Shown piece by piece: positions 16,525 through 23,810 of a stretch of 64,000 nucleotides of DNA; the first letter of the stretch is position 1, and every line of letters begins with the position of its first letter. The DNA comes from Paenibacillus_E sp040812395 (GTDB lineage: Bacteria; Bacillota; Bacilli; Paenibacillales; NBRC-103111), in NCBI RefSeq assembly GCF_040812395.1, contig NZ_JBFNXH010000016.1, forward strand, positions 1 through 64,000. Direction: 5' to 3'. The translations under genes and the position numbers were made by a program. The notes below the pieces were generated by a model. That model was given only the letters and a program-made list of their open reading frames with translations. It was not told the DNA's origin and searched no databases.

Positions 16525-16594
16525 GGAAGTATAGCGATATGTAAATGGAGTCAGCTTGTCTCATTCCTTTCTTCCGTCTGCGCGTGCTGTTCCT

Positions 16595-16624
16595 ATTATA
16601 GCTCTGGAAAAGCAGCCTTAGCAA
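16595..16624 (-). promoter_or_regulatory. Sigma-A promoter of the tsaE operon
   Basis: Minus-strand -35 TTGCTA (16619-16624), -10 TATAAT (16595-16600), 18-base spacer, about 40 bases before the possible tsaE start. Confidence 0.75.
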
Positions 16625-16641
16625 CCTAGTATAGAAAGCGC

Positions 16642-16681
16642 AAACAAGCCCGCTCTATGTCTGATCAGAGTGGACTTGTTT
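16642..16681 (-). terminator. Terminator after the spore protein gene
   Basis: AACAAGTCC-n-CTCT and AGAG-n-GGGCTTGTTT pair imperfectly, ending in a short T-run. It separates the minus-strand sspH unit from the tsaE promoter and may work in both directions. Confidence 0.65.
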
Positions 16682-16708
16682 ACAGAGATACTTCCTGCGT
16701 GCTTGAAA

Positions 16709-16891
16709 CTAATGTATTTCTTCCAGCTCATGAACGCCTACTGTGCGGGCTTCTGAGGGATTTCCTTCAGCATGGACTTTGGCCAATTCATTCGCGGAAT
16801 CTACGCTGTCAATCCAGACAGCTACACCATTTAGCTCAACATGAATCTTCTCATCCGCTGCCAGGATCTCTTGAGCACGATGAACTTGCAT
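16709..16891 (-). CDS. sspH: H-type small acid-soluble spore protein
   Basis: 60 aa. It matches the SspH family: MQVHRAQEI at the start, HVELNGVAVWIDSVD in the middle (the NG-x-PVYIxxVD element), KVHAEGNPSEA, and VGVHELEE at the end. SspH-type proteins are minor core proteins made in the forespore; their exact role is not known. The binding site is GAAGGGAAG. It lies 34 bases after the 61-aa ORF on the same strand and next to the sigma-G-like ku promoter, so this is a small sporulation neighbourhood. Confidence 0.88.
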   Translation of the reverse strand: MQVHRAQEILAADEKIHVELNGVAVWIDSVDSANELAKVHAEGNPSEARTVGVHELEEIH

Positions 16892-16925
16892 AGCTTCCCT
16901 TCACCCATCCTTCCTGGTAGCTGGC

Positions 16926-17111
16926 TTATTGCTCATTCAATACAGAGTCCGGATGATCCATCGTATCCGTCGTCGAAGCATCGATTAACCCGCCCTGAAT
17001 CGTTACATTGCCGCCACCTAAGCCTTCATTGATCATACGGTCAATGTCCATAAAATAATCTTCTTGCCCCTGATCATTCCGATCTTGGGCTGCATTCGGA
17101 TCCTGCGTCAT
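16926..17111 (-). CDS. Small acidic hypothetical protein (61 aa)
   Basis: Not recognised. It is acidic and polar, with an Asp/Asn/Gln-rich N-terminus (TQDPNAAQDRNDQGQED), a Gly-rich centre (LGGGNVTIQGG) and no membrane segment. The ribosome binding site (AAAAGGAGGGG) is strong, so it is likely translated. Its position just upstream of sspH suggests co-expression in sporulation, but that is inference. Confidence 0.6.
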   Translation of the reverse strand: MTQDPNAAQDRNDQGQEDYFMDIDRMINEGLGGGNVTIQGGLIDASTTDTMDHPDSVLNEQ

Positions 17112-17215
17112 CCGAGAACCCCTCCTTTTAGCTGCTTCATTATTTAAGCTTTGTCATCAAGCTACTCCGCTTAAGGTTCCCTCATGAGGCAAAATCATTC
17201 TCTTAAATCTCTTCC

Positions 17216-17245
17216 GTATAAAGGAATCCGTTCAAGAGAATACTA
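17216..17245 (+). promoter_or_regulatory. Sigma-G-like promoter of ku
   Basis: GTATA (17216-17220), an 18-base spacer and AATACTA (17239-17245) fit the forespore sigma-G pattern (GHATR, 18, CATWHTA) with one mismatch. B. subtilis ku (ykoV) is known to be sigma-G controlled, so the match is meaningful. Confidence 0.65.
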
Positions 17246-17277
17246 GTACAATCTATGGTTTTGGGAGGGATTTTCGG

Positions 17278-18159
17278 ATGCATACGGTTTGGAAAGGCGC
17301 CATCAGCTTTGGGCTCGTTCATGTGCCGGTTAAAATGTTTTCCGCTACGGAAGACAAGGATATTTCGATGCGCTATATTCATAAAACTTGCATTACGCCA
17401 CTAGCATACGTGCGAAAGTGCAATACTTGCGAAAAGGAAGTAGAGTGGGAAGAAATTTCACGAGGCTACGAATATGAACCGGGCCGCTTCGTCATTTTCG
17501 AGAAAGATGAACTGGAGAACATTTCAGGAGAAGCGAATAAAGAGATCAAGATTCTGGATTTCGTCAACTTGACGGATATCGATCCTGTATACTTTCAGAA
17601 AACGTACTACCTCGGTCCCGGGGAAACCGGAGCTGGCGCATACAGTTTGCTTTTGGAATCCATGAAGCAGTCAGGCAAAATCGGCATTTCCAAAGTCTCA
17701 ATTCGCTCCAAAAGCTCACTTGCGGCCATTCGCGTCATCGATAACTGCCTGGCCATGGAAACGATTTTCTATCCCGATGAGATCAGGCCTATTTCTCAAG
17801 TGCCGAATCTACCCGAGCAAATTAACGTGAATGAACGGGAGCTCGACATGGCCATGATGCTCATCAACCAGCTTTCCACTCCCTTCGAACCTGAGAAATA
17901 CAAAGACGAGTACCGCGGCCGTTTGCTGGAAGCCATCGAGCATAAAGTCGCGGGAGAAGACGTGCAAGTAGCGCCTGAGGTGCAGAAAACGAGCGTAATC
18001 GATCTCATGGCCGCGCTGCAGGCAAGCCTGGACGCCACGAAGTCTACAGATCGCATCGATACAAGCAAAGTAAAACTTGAGCCGGATACCAGCGTTGCTG
18101 AAGTGAAAAAGCCGAAAACGCGAGCCAAAAAAGAGAAGGCCAAAGAAACAGTCACTTAA
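17278..18159 (+). CDS. ku: Non-homologous end-joining protein Ku
   Basis: Homodimeric ring that binds DNA ends and recruits the LigD-type ligase. 293 aa, usual for bacterial Ku. Opening motif MHTVWKGAISFGLVHVPVKMFSAT, then CNTCEKEVEWEEISRGYEYEPGRFV, and the Ku core AIRVIDNCLAMETIFYPDEIRP. The C-terminal tail (KKPKTRAKKEKAKE) is Lys-rich, as in Ku proteins whose tail aids DNA sliding and ligase contact. A ligase lies convergently next to it and the polymerase domain 3 kb away. A sigma-G-like promoter suggests use in spores, where only one chromosome is present. Confidence 0.97.
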   Translation: MHTVWKGAISFGLVHVPVKMFSATEDKDISMRYIHKTCITPLAYVRKCNTCEKEVEWEEISRGYEYEPGRFVIFEKDELENISGEANKEIKILDFVNLTDIDPVYFQKTYYLGPGETGAGAYSLLLESMKQSGKIGISKVSIRSKSSLAAIRVIDNCLAMETIFYPDEIRPISQVPNLPEQINVNERELDMAMMLINQLSTPFEPEKYKDEYRGRLLEAIEHKVAGEDVQVAPEVQKTSVIDLMAALQASLDATKSTDRIDTSKVKLEPDTSVAEVKKPKTRAKKEKAKETVT

Positions 18160-18180
18160 TTTCCAAGGCCTCGTACATAC

Positions 18181-18220
18181 AGCGCCTACTCCTTGCCGTA
18201 CAAGGATTTCGGCGCTTCTT
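18181..18220. terminator. Shared terminator between ku and the ligase
   Basis: AGCGCC/GGCGCT and inner TCCTTG/CAAGGA form a two-part stem, followed by TTCTTTC on the plus strand. It lies in the 65-base gap between convergent genes. Confidence 0.7.
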
Positions 18221-18224
18221 TCGG

Positions 18225-19175
18225 TTATCTGCGCGCCTGCTGGAATGTGCACTCGCTCGCAGTTTTCTCGACAATGGCCTGAATACTGGGCTGCCTCATC
18301 GTCCCTCCGGCGGTCCATTCCAGGAATTGAACCTTCACCGCCATACCAGGCTCCAGCCAAACGGTATCTTTGCTTCTTTCCGGTTCATTAATAAAAGGTC
18401 TTGATGATCGGACCAAAGGCTGAATTTGCACCGTTAATTGTCTCCATTCTTCATCGCTTAGTTTCCCCGTCCCCGCATGCCCGATATAAACAAATTGCGC
18501 TTGCTCGGTATACAGTCCGAGCAGTAATGAATTGACAACCTTGCCGCGGAACGTAACGCCGCCAATTACCGCAAACAAATCGTGCAGCACTTTTCGCTTT
18601 TGCCACCGCTTGTCTTTGCCGTCGATAAGATAAGCGCTGTTGACATTTTTATAAACAATGCCCTCCATTTGATATTGCTCCATCATGGCGTATAAAGCTT
18701 CTCCGTCCGGGAAATTTTGCACAATTTGAACATCATGCTGAGGTATGACGATGGTTTCGAGCAGGCGCTGCCGCTCTCGCAGCGTCTGATTCACTACCCA
18801 AGCGCCATTGCAGAACAGGACATCAAAGATCATATAGGTGACCTGCGTCAGCTTGATACCTCTCTCAATGCTCATTGCACTGCGCAGGCTATCGCGTTTC
18901 ATCACTTCGTGAAAGGAAGGCTTACCGCCCTCCAGAGCGATGATTTCCCCATCGAGAATAAAGGAAGATGCTTTACAATATCTTGTCGGGTCATGAAACT
19001 CTGGGTACTGCTGGGTTCGATGATTTCCTTTACGATTGATAAGCCGCACTTGCCCCTCTTCGAAATAGCTCAACATCCGAACGCCGTCCCATTTCATTTG
19101 GGCGATCCACTCATCACCCTTTGGCGTTTCCTCAACAACAGTGGGTTCAAAAGGAACAACCGGTTTTAACGTCAT
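18225..19175 (-). CDS. ATP-dependent DNA ligase (LigD ligase domain)
   Basis: 316 aa with adenylation and OB domains only. The active-site Lys is K28 in QMKWDGVRM (motif I, KxDG), followed by RLINRKGNHRT (motif Ia), FILDGEII (motif III), MEGIVYKN (motif IV) and RWQKRKV (motif V). There is no polymerase or phosphoesterase domain; the polymerase is encoded separately at 21268-22149. B. subtilis LigD (YkoU) fuses ligase and polymerase in one chain, so here the NHEJ machinery is split. It seals ends held by Ku. Confidence 0.93.
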   Translation of the reverse strand: MTLKPVVPFEPTVVEETPKGDEWIAQMKWDGVRMLSYFEEGQVRLINRKGNHRTQQYPEFHDPTRYCKASSFILDGEIIALEGGKPSFHEVMKRDSLRSAMSIERGIKLTQVTYMIFDVLFCNGAWVVNQTLRERQRLLETIVIPQHDVQIVQNFPDGEALYAMMEQYQMEGIVYKNVNSAYLIDGKDKRWQKRKVLHDLFAVIGGVTFRGKVVNSLLLGLYTEQAQFVYIGHAGTGKLSDEEWRQLTVQIQPLVRSSRPFINEPERSKDTVWLEPGMAVKVQFLEWTAGGTMRQPSIQAIVEKTASECTFQQARR

Positions 19176-19428
19176 GGCACCCTCTGACTTGTTTTATTTT
19201 CTAGTATTCCCCAGAAATGTCCCGCTAACATCAGTAAAATAAAGGTTTACTTATCACTAGCATTGTCAAGTATATTTTTATCAGAGCATTCTCATCGTTT
19301 TCTAATTAAAGGGTGTCGCCCCTTGCCAGCTTACGCTTTCCTCCACTGCTAGAAAATAATAGGCGGTATTCCTTCTGCTATACTAGGTTCAGCTAAGAAA
19401 TTAGCCGAAACCATTTAGGAGGGAAACT

Positions 19429-19923
19429 ATGAAATTACAACATACTTGGAGCAAGCGCTTGGCCATTATGACAATCGGAGCAACTATCGCCATCTCTGGA
19501 GGGGTAATCAGTAGTCCACATCCTACAGAAGCTGCTACAGTGTCCAGTTCAACCAAAGCTAATCAAATTATCTCACTTGGTGAAACATATATGGGCACAC
19601 CTTATCAGTTTGGTGCAGCCGTTGGGCAAACCCACACCTTTGACTGCTCGACCTTAACGAAATACATCTACGGAAAATACGGCATTAGCTTGCCGCGAAC
19701 AGCTGCTCAGCAATCGAAAGTCGGCAGCTATGTATCGAAGAATAATTGGAAGAAAGGCGATCTCTTGTTCTTCTCCGTACCAGGCAGACCAGGTGTAGGA
19801 CATGTTGGCGTCTATATCGGCAACAACAAAATGCTTAACACTTATGGTGCAGGCGGTGTGAAAATTACTACGATCAACTCGTATTGGAATTCGCACTACA
19901 TGACTGCGCGCCGCGTGCTTTAA
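19429..19923 (+). CDS. Secreted NlpC/P60 cell-wall hydrolase
   Basis: 164 aa. It has an N-terminal signal peptide (basic SKRLA, hydrophobic IMTIGATIAISGGVI, likely cleavage after TEAA), then one NlpC/P60 domain. The catalytic Cys is in HTFDCSTLTKYIYGKYG near residue 70 and the His in GVGHVGVYIG near residue 125. The domain cleaves peptide cross-bridges or stem peptides (D-Glu-diaminopimelate bond) in peptidoglycan. No separate wall-binding domain (LysM or SH3) is present, so it is a minimal enzyme. The binding site is AGGAGG. It is monocistronic and followed by a 181-bp repeat element. Confidence 0.92.
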   Translation: MKLQHTWSKRLAIMTIGATIAISGGVISSPHPTEAATVSSSTKANQIISLGETYMGTPYQFGAAVGQTHTFDCSTLTKYIYGKYGISLPRTAAQQSKVGSYVSKNNWKKGDLLFFSVPGRPGVGHVGVYIGNNKMLNTYGAGGVKITTINSYWNSHYMTARRVL

Positions 19924-20089
19924 TAAGCGGCGATCCAAGCCCCTACGCGCTGTGTGCTGCGTAGGGGGAGTGGATGGGCAACAGCCAAGTGCTAGGTGGT
20001 TAATTTGACCGCCGCCATGCGTCGGCGGCACAACGTACGCCCGGGATTCATGCGCGTTGGGAACAAATCCCCAGCACTCACTCAGCTTA

Positions 20090-20270
20090 GCGGAACTACA
20101 GTGCGCTATGCTTGGGCATACTCCCGTTTTTCATCATTTGGCGGAACTGCAGTGCGCTATTCGGGCATTTTCAGGTGTATCATCCCTCATTTCATACTGA
20201 TAGCGCATCCATGTTCCTCTACATCAACAAAAATGCCAAAAAACCGATCAATAACGTACCCACGTTCCGC
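20090..20270. repeat. F-F-R-R intergenic element, copy A
   Basis: Two forward units GCGGAACTACAGTGCGCTAT (20090) and GCGGAACTGCAGTGCGCTAT (20141) are followed by two inverted units ending GTTCCTC (20219) and GTTCCGC (20270). Forward units are 51 bp apart, as are inverted units; total 181 bp. The same layout recurs at 37026, 43923 and 48714. It lies between the convergent NlpC/P60 and nitroreductase genes. Function unknown. The remainder of 19924-20450 contains only this element and the terminator at 20401. Confidence 0.9.
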
Positions 20271-20400
20271 TCGGCTAGCATAAAAATCACCCCGGCTTAA
20301 ATGCCCCGGTTTCGAACACCCTATCTCACCGTAGGCTTACCGGCAGTCAGGTGACTGATCAAGAAATAAGGGGCAAGCTCAGCTCGCCCCCTATCCATTA

Positions 20401-20447
20401 AAAAGCCAGGACCGCTTTCCATAAGGAGCGGTCCTGGCTTTTTTTAT
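20401..20447. terminator. Bidirectional terminator
   Basis: AAAAGCCAGGACCGCT and AGCGGTCCTGGCTTTT form a perfect 16-bp stem with A/T runs on both sides. It ends the nitroreductase gene on the minus strand and any plus-strand transcript arriving from the left. Confidence 0.92.
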
Positions 20448-20450
20448 ATT

Positions 20451-21050
20451 TTATTCAAATACTTTCACGCGAGCTTCAACGGAACTAAATTCTTTCTCTG
20501 CCGGTTCGAAAGCCGGTTTGCCGAATGGCAGTTGCGCAATTAATTTCCACTCACTCGGAAGGTTCCATGTTGCTTTAACTTCCTCATCAATCAATGGATT
20601 GTAATGCTGCAAGGAAGCGCCCAGACCTTCTTGCTCCAAAGCTGTCCATACCACGAATTGCAGGATGCCTGAAGACTGGTTGGACCAGATCGGAAAATTG
20701 TCCGCATAGGAAGCGAATTGCTTTTGCAGGTTTTCAATGACGGTTTGATCTTCGAAGAACAGGACAGTTCCATATCCGCTGGCAAAGCTATTGACGCGCT
20801 CTTCTGTTGGAGCAAAGCTATCCGCGGGAACGATCTTTCTGAGTGTTTCTTTCGTAATATTCCATAATTTATCGGATTGCTCTCCGAATAAGACAACAGC
20901 TCGGCCTGATTGCGAATTGAAGGATGATGGCGTATGTTTGACCGCGTCTTTCACGATTTCCTGAATGCGTTCATTTGAAACGATAGCTTCTTTACTCAAT
21001 CCGTAAAAAGTGCGACGTTCTTTCACTGCTTCCCAAAATTGTTTGCTCAT
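20451..21050 (-). CDS. Nitroreductase family protein (Frm2/CinD-like)
   Basis: 199 aa, a flavin-dependent NAD(P)H oxidoreductase of the nitroreductase fold. Seen: FWEAVKERRTFYGLSKE at the N-terminus (the family's R-R FMN phosphate contact), HTPSSFNSQSGRAVVLFG near residues 39-56, and LQFVVWTALEQEGLGASLQHYNP near residues 130-152, typical of the fatty-acid-repression-mutant/CinD branch. It probably reduces quinones or nitro compounds. A 46-bp dyad overlaps the region downstream of its promoter, suggesting control by a redox-responsive repressor. The binding site is GGAGG, spaced 10 bases. Confidence 0.9.
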   Translation of the reverse strand: MSKQFWEAVKERRTFYGLSKEAIVSNERIQEIVKDAVKHTPSSFNSQSGRAVVLFGEQSDKLWNITKETLRKIVPADSFAPTEERVNSFASGYGTVLFFEDQTVIENLQKQFASYADNFPIWSNQSSGILQFVVWTALEQEGLGASLQHYNPLIDEEVKATWNLPSEWKLIAQLPFGKPAFEPAEKEFSSVEARVKVFE

Positions 21051-21094
21051 CTCTCAATTCCTCCAATGTATACATTTTTAAGAACCTAATAGAA

Positions 21095-21182
21095 AATAAC
21101 TACTTACTTTCATTTGAAATGATACTTACAAATAGTTATTAACTTTTATATTATTATGCTATTGATGACCCTATTTTGTCAA
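21095..21182 (-). promoter_or_regulatory. Promoter and dyad operator of the nitroreductase gene
   Basis: Minus-strand -35 TTGACA (21177-21182) and -10 CATAAT (21153-21158), 18-base spacer. Just downstream, 21095-21140 is bounded by AATAACTA and TAGTTATT (perfect arms) and contains two ACTTAC repeats around CATTTGAAATG. The minus-strand reading ACTATTTGTAAGTA resembles operators of the DUF24/HxlR redox-sensing repressors. That assignment is inference. Confidence 0.55.
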
Positions 21183-21267
21183 TCATTTTTTAGAATCCTT
21201 CGTGTTTGAGATTTCCGCCGCGAGGGAATAATCAGGGAAAACAGGCTGATAAGGGGGACAACGCACC

Positions 21268-22149
21268 ATGGCGGTTACAACCAAAGGAACGCTAATTGTG
21301 GAAGGGCATGAGTTGACCATTACCAACCCGAGTAAACCCTTATGGTCGGAAGCTGGCATCACGAAGGCGGATTATCTCGCCAAACTGATGGAGCTCTCCC
21401 CTTACCTGCTGCGTTACTGCCGAGATCGCCATTTAACGACGATTCGTTATCCCCATGGCTATCAAGATAAGTCGTTTTATCAGAAAAACGCCCCCGAACC
21501 CGTGCCATCATTCGTGAACCTAGCCCCGCTCGACGGAATCAATTATGTCAATCTCGACTCCTTATCCACGCTTATTTGGCTGGGCAACCTAGCCTGTTTG
21601 GAATTCCATCCATCCTTTCACCGGATAGGCGAAACGCTGCCAGCCGAATGGGTCATCGACATGGACCCCACACTGGAGGAAGAGCCGCGGATTATGGAAG
21701 CCGCGCACATTATCGGTGAAGTGCTGGATGCCCTGCACATCCAATCCATCGCCAAAACATCTGGAGCCACAGGCATACAGATCTATGTGCCCATTCAACA
21801 CGGGTACACGTTCGAGCAGCTTAGACGCATTGGTCATTTTGTCGGGGCTTATGTCGTGAAAAAATACCCCCATCTTTTCACCATCGAGAGGTTCAAGAAA
21901 AACCGCGGGGATAAAATCTATGTGGACTATTTGCAGCATTGGTATGGCAAAACGCTGTCTGCGCCTTATACGCCACGCGCCAAAAAAGACGCATCTGTCT
22001 CCACCCCTCTCTTATGGAAAGAAGTGGAGCTGCGCCCAAGTCCGCGCGAATTCAACTTACAAACGGTGTTCGATCGACTTCGACGAATGGGCGACCTGAT
22101 TGAGAACGTACCGCGCCAAAATTTAGACGCTATCCTGGAGCGTTTGTAA
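21268..22149 (+). CDS. LigD-type primase-polymerase for NHEJ
   Basis: 293 aa, the stand-alone polymerase domain of LigD (archaeo-eukaryotic primase fold). Seen: EGHELTITNPSKPLWSEAGITKADYL (typical opening), RYPHGYQDKSFYQKNAPEPVPSF, the catalytic Asp pair in VIDMDPT near residue 130, TSGATGIQIYVPI near residue 167 and EFNLQTVFDRL at the end. It fills gaps with preference for ribonucleotides before ligation. It works with Ku and the separate ligase 2-4 kb upstream. The binding site is AAGGGGG, and the gene has its own start 200 bases after the divergent nitroreductase gene. Confidence 0.94.
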   Translation: MAVTTKGTLIVEGHELTITNPSKPLWSEAGITKADYLAKLMELSPYLLRYCRDRHLTTIRYPHGYQDKSFYQKNAPEPVPSFVNLAPLDGINYVNLDSLSTLIWLGNLACLEFHPSFHRIGETLPAEWVIDMDPTLEEEPRIMEAAHIIGEVLDALHIQSIAKTSGATGIQIYVPIQHGYTFEQLRRIGHFVGAYVVKKYPHLFTIERFKKNRGDKIYVDYLQHWYGKTLSAPYTPRAKKDASVSTPLLWKEVELRPSPREFNLQTVFDRLRRMGDLIENVPRQNLDAILERL

Positions 22150-22157
22150 AGGAAGGA

Positions 22158-23588
22158 TTAGAATAGCGGCGATAGCATTCGGGCAATAACTTCTTTCCCC
22201 TTTTCAATCGAAGATCTTTTCTCAAATTCAGCAAGCTCCAATTCCTCGCATTGTTTCAAATCCATAAAGAAATCTCTCTCTAACCGCTCAATAACTTCTA
22301 CATTAAACATAACAGCATTCAGCTCAAAATTACTAAAAAAGCTGCGCATATCCATATTCGCTGTTCCGACGGTCGCCATCAGGCGATCGATCAGCATGAC
22401 TTTAGCATGAATGAACCCTTTCTTGTACAAAAAGAAGCGCACTCCCGCCTGCATGAGCTCCAGAAGATAGGATCTTGAAGCATACTGAACAATGCGGGAG
22501 TCCGCTTGGAATGGAAGAATGATTCGCACATCGACGCCGCTAATTACAGCGGTCTTCAAAGCCATCGCGATGCTGGGATCCGGTATAAAATAAGGCGTCG
22601 TTACATAGATCCGTTTCTTGGCAGCAACGATTCCCGCGAAAAACATCTCCTGAATCGCATCCCAATGGGCATCCGGACCGCTCGAAATGACCTGAAGCAA
22701 GGATGCCGCGGGGAGATCGTGCTCCGGAAAAAAAGTACTTTCCACAAGCCGTTCGCCGCTGACGAACAGCCAGTCGGTCAGAAATGTCTGCTGCAAATAA
22801 TACACAGCATCTCCGAGCAGTTGCAGATGCGTATCCCGCCAGAAGCCCAGCTTGGGATCACCACCAAGGTACTCATCTCCAATATTAATCCCGCCGGTAA
22901 ACCCTATCCTGCCGTCAATGACGACAATTTTACGGTGATTGCGGTAATTCATTCGTTTATCGAAGAAAGCAATGAGCGGCGGGAGAAACGGATGCACCTC
23001 AATCCCCTCCTGCTTCAGCTGGTTAATGTAGCGGCTAGAGAGCTTATAGCTCCCAATTCCATCATAAATCACCCTAACTTTAACCCCTTGTCGTGCCTTT
23101 CGAATCAGCGCCTCCTGAAATCTCATCCCAATACTGTCGTGCCGGATCGTATAAAACTCGAAATGAATGTGCTTCTGGGCCTGTTCGATCGCTGTCAGCA
23201 TCGCTTCATAGGTGGAATCCGCATTAGTCAGCACTTCTACCTCATTGTTTGGCGTTATCGGCGAGCCAGGTATGTTATGCAACAGCCCGAATAGCCGCGT
23301 TTCTTTATACAAATCATGTATACTCCCTTTTGCTGAGGGCATTGATCCGCTCATCTGATTCAGCCATTGATGCTGCGTTTCTGCCACCTTGCGCGGTCCC
23401 TTGCGGCGGACTAATTTACGTTGCGAATACTCTTTAGCCAAAAAGTAATACATGATAAATCCAATCATTGGAAAAATAAACATGACTAGCAGCCAAGCAA
23501 CCGTTTTGGATGGCCGCCGGTATTCGCCTATCAAAATAGTTGCTGTCTGGAATATGAAAAGCAACAGCACAATCACGATCCATAACAC
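22158..23588 (-). CDS. cls: Cardiolipin synthase
   Basis: Membrane phospholipase-D-type enzyme that joins two phosphatidylglycerols to cardiolipin. I start it at the GTG at 23588, preceded by AGGGGGTG; the frame is open further (to 23675) but without a binding site, and the shorter product (476 aa) matches the family length. It has two N-terminal membrane segments (VLWIVIVLLLFIFQT and TVAWLLVMFIFPMIGFIMYYFLA). The two HKD motifs are HRKIVVIDG near residue 216 and HAKVMLID near residue 392, each followed by a G-x-N/G-T-A-N element. The C-terminus ends IARMLSPLF. It is divergent from the ger operon. Confidence 0.95.
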   Translation of the reverse strand: MLWIVIVLLLFIFQTATILIGEYRRPSKTVAWLLVMFIFPMIGFIMYYFLAKEYSQRKLVRRKGPRKVAETQHQWLNQMSGSMPSAKGSIHDLYKETRLFGLLHNIPGSPITPNNEVEVLTNADSTYEAMLTAIEQAQKHIHFEFYTIRHDSIGMRFQEALIRKARQGVKVRVIYDGIGSYKLSSRYINQLKQEGIEVHPFLPPLIAFFDKRMNYRNHRKIVVIDGRIGFTGGINIGDEYLGGDPKLGFWRDTHLQLLGDAVYYLQQTFLTDWLFVSGERLVESTFFPEHDLPAASLLQVISSGPDAHWDAIQEMFFAGIVAAKKRIYVTTPYFIPDPSIAMALKTAVISGVDVRIILPFQADSRIVQYASRSYLLELMQAGVRFFLYKKGFIHAKVMLIDRLMATVGTANMDMRSFFSNFELNAVMFNVEVIERLERDFFMDLKQCEELELAEFEKRSSIEKGKEVIARMLSPLF

Positions 23589-23810
23589 GGCTTCACCCCC
23601 TACTTCATGGATTGATGTCTGCGTGTATTTCCCAACTGTTCTATGTTCCGTTAGCTTTTGCCAAGAGAGAGACAACTATACTCCTTCGCGACTCGTCGGC
23701 ATCCTCCGACAATACTTTCCAACTTTCGTAATAAAATCCTGCAATGTGAGAAGAATAATCGTGGATTGTTAGGATTTCTTCACGATGCTCGAGCGGGAGG
23801 TGGAAGCACA

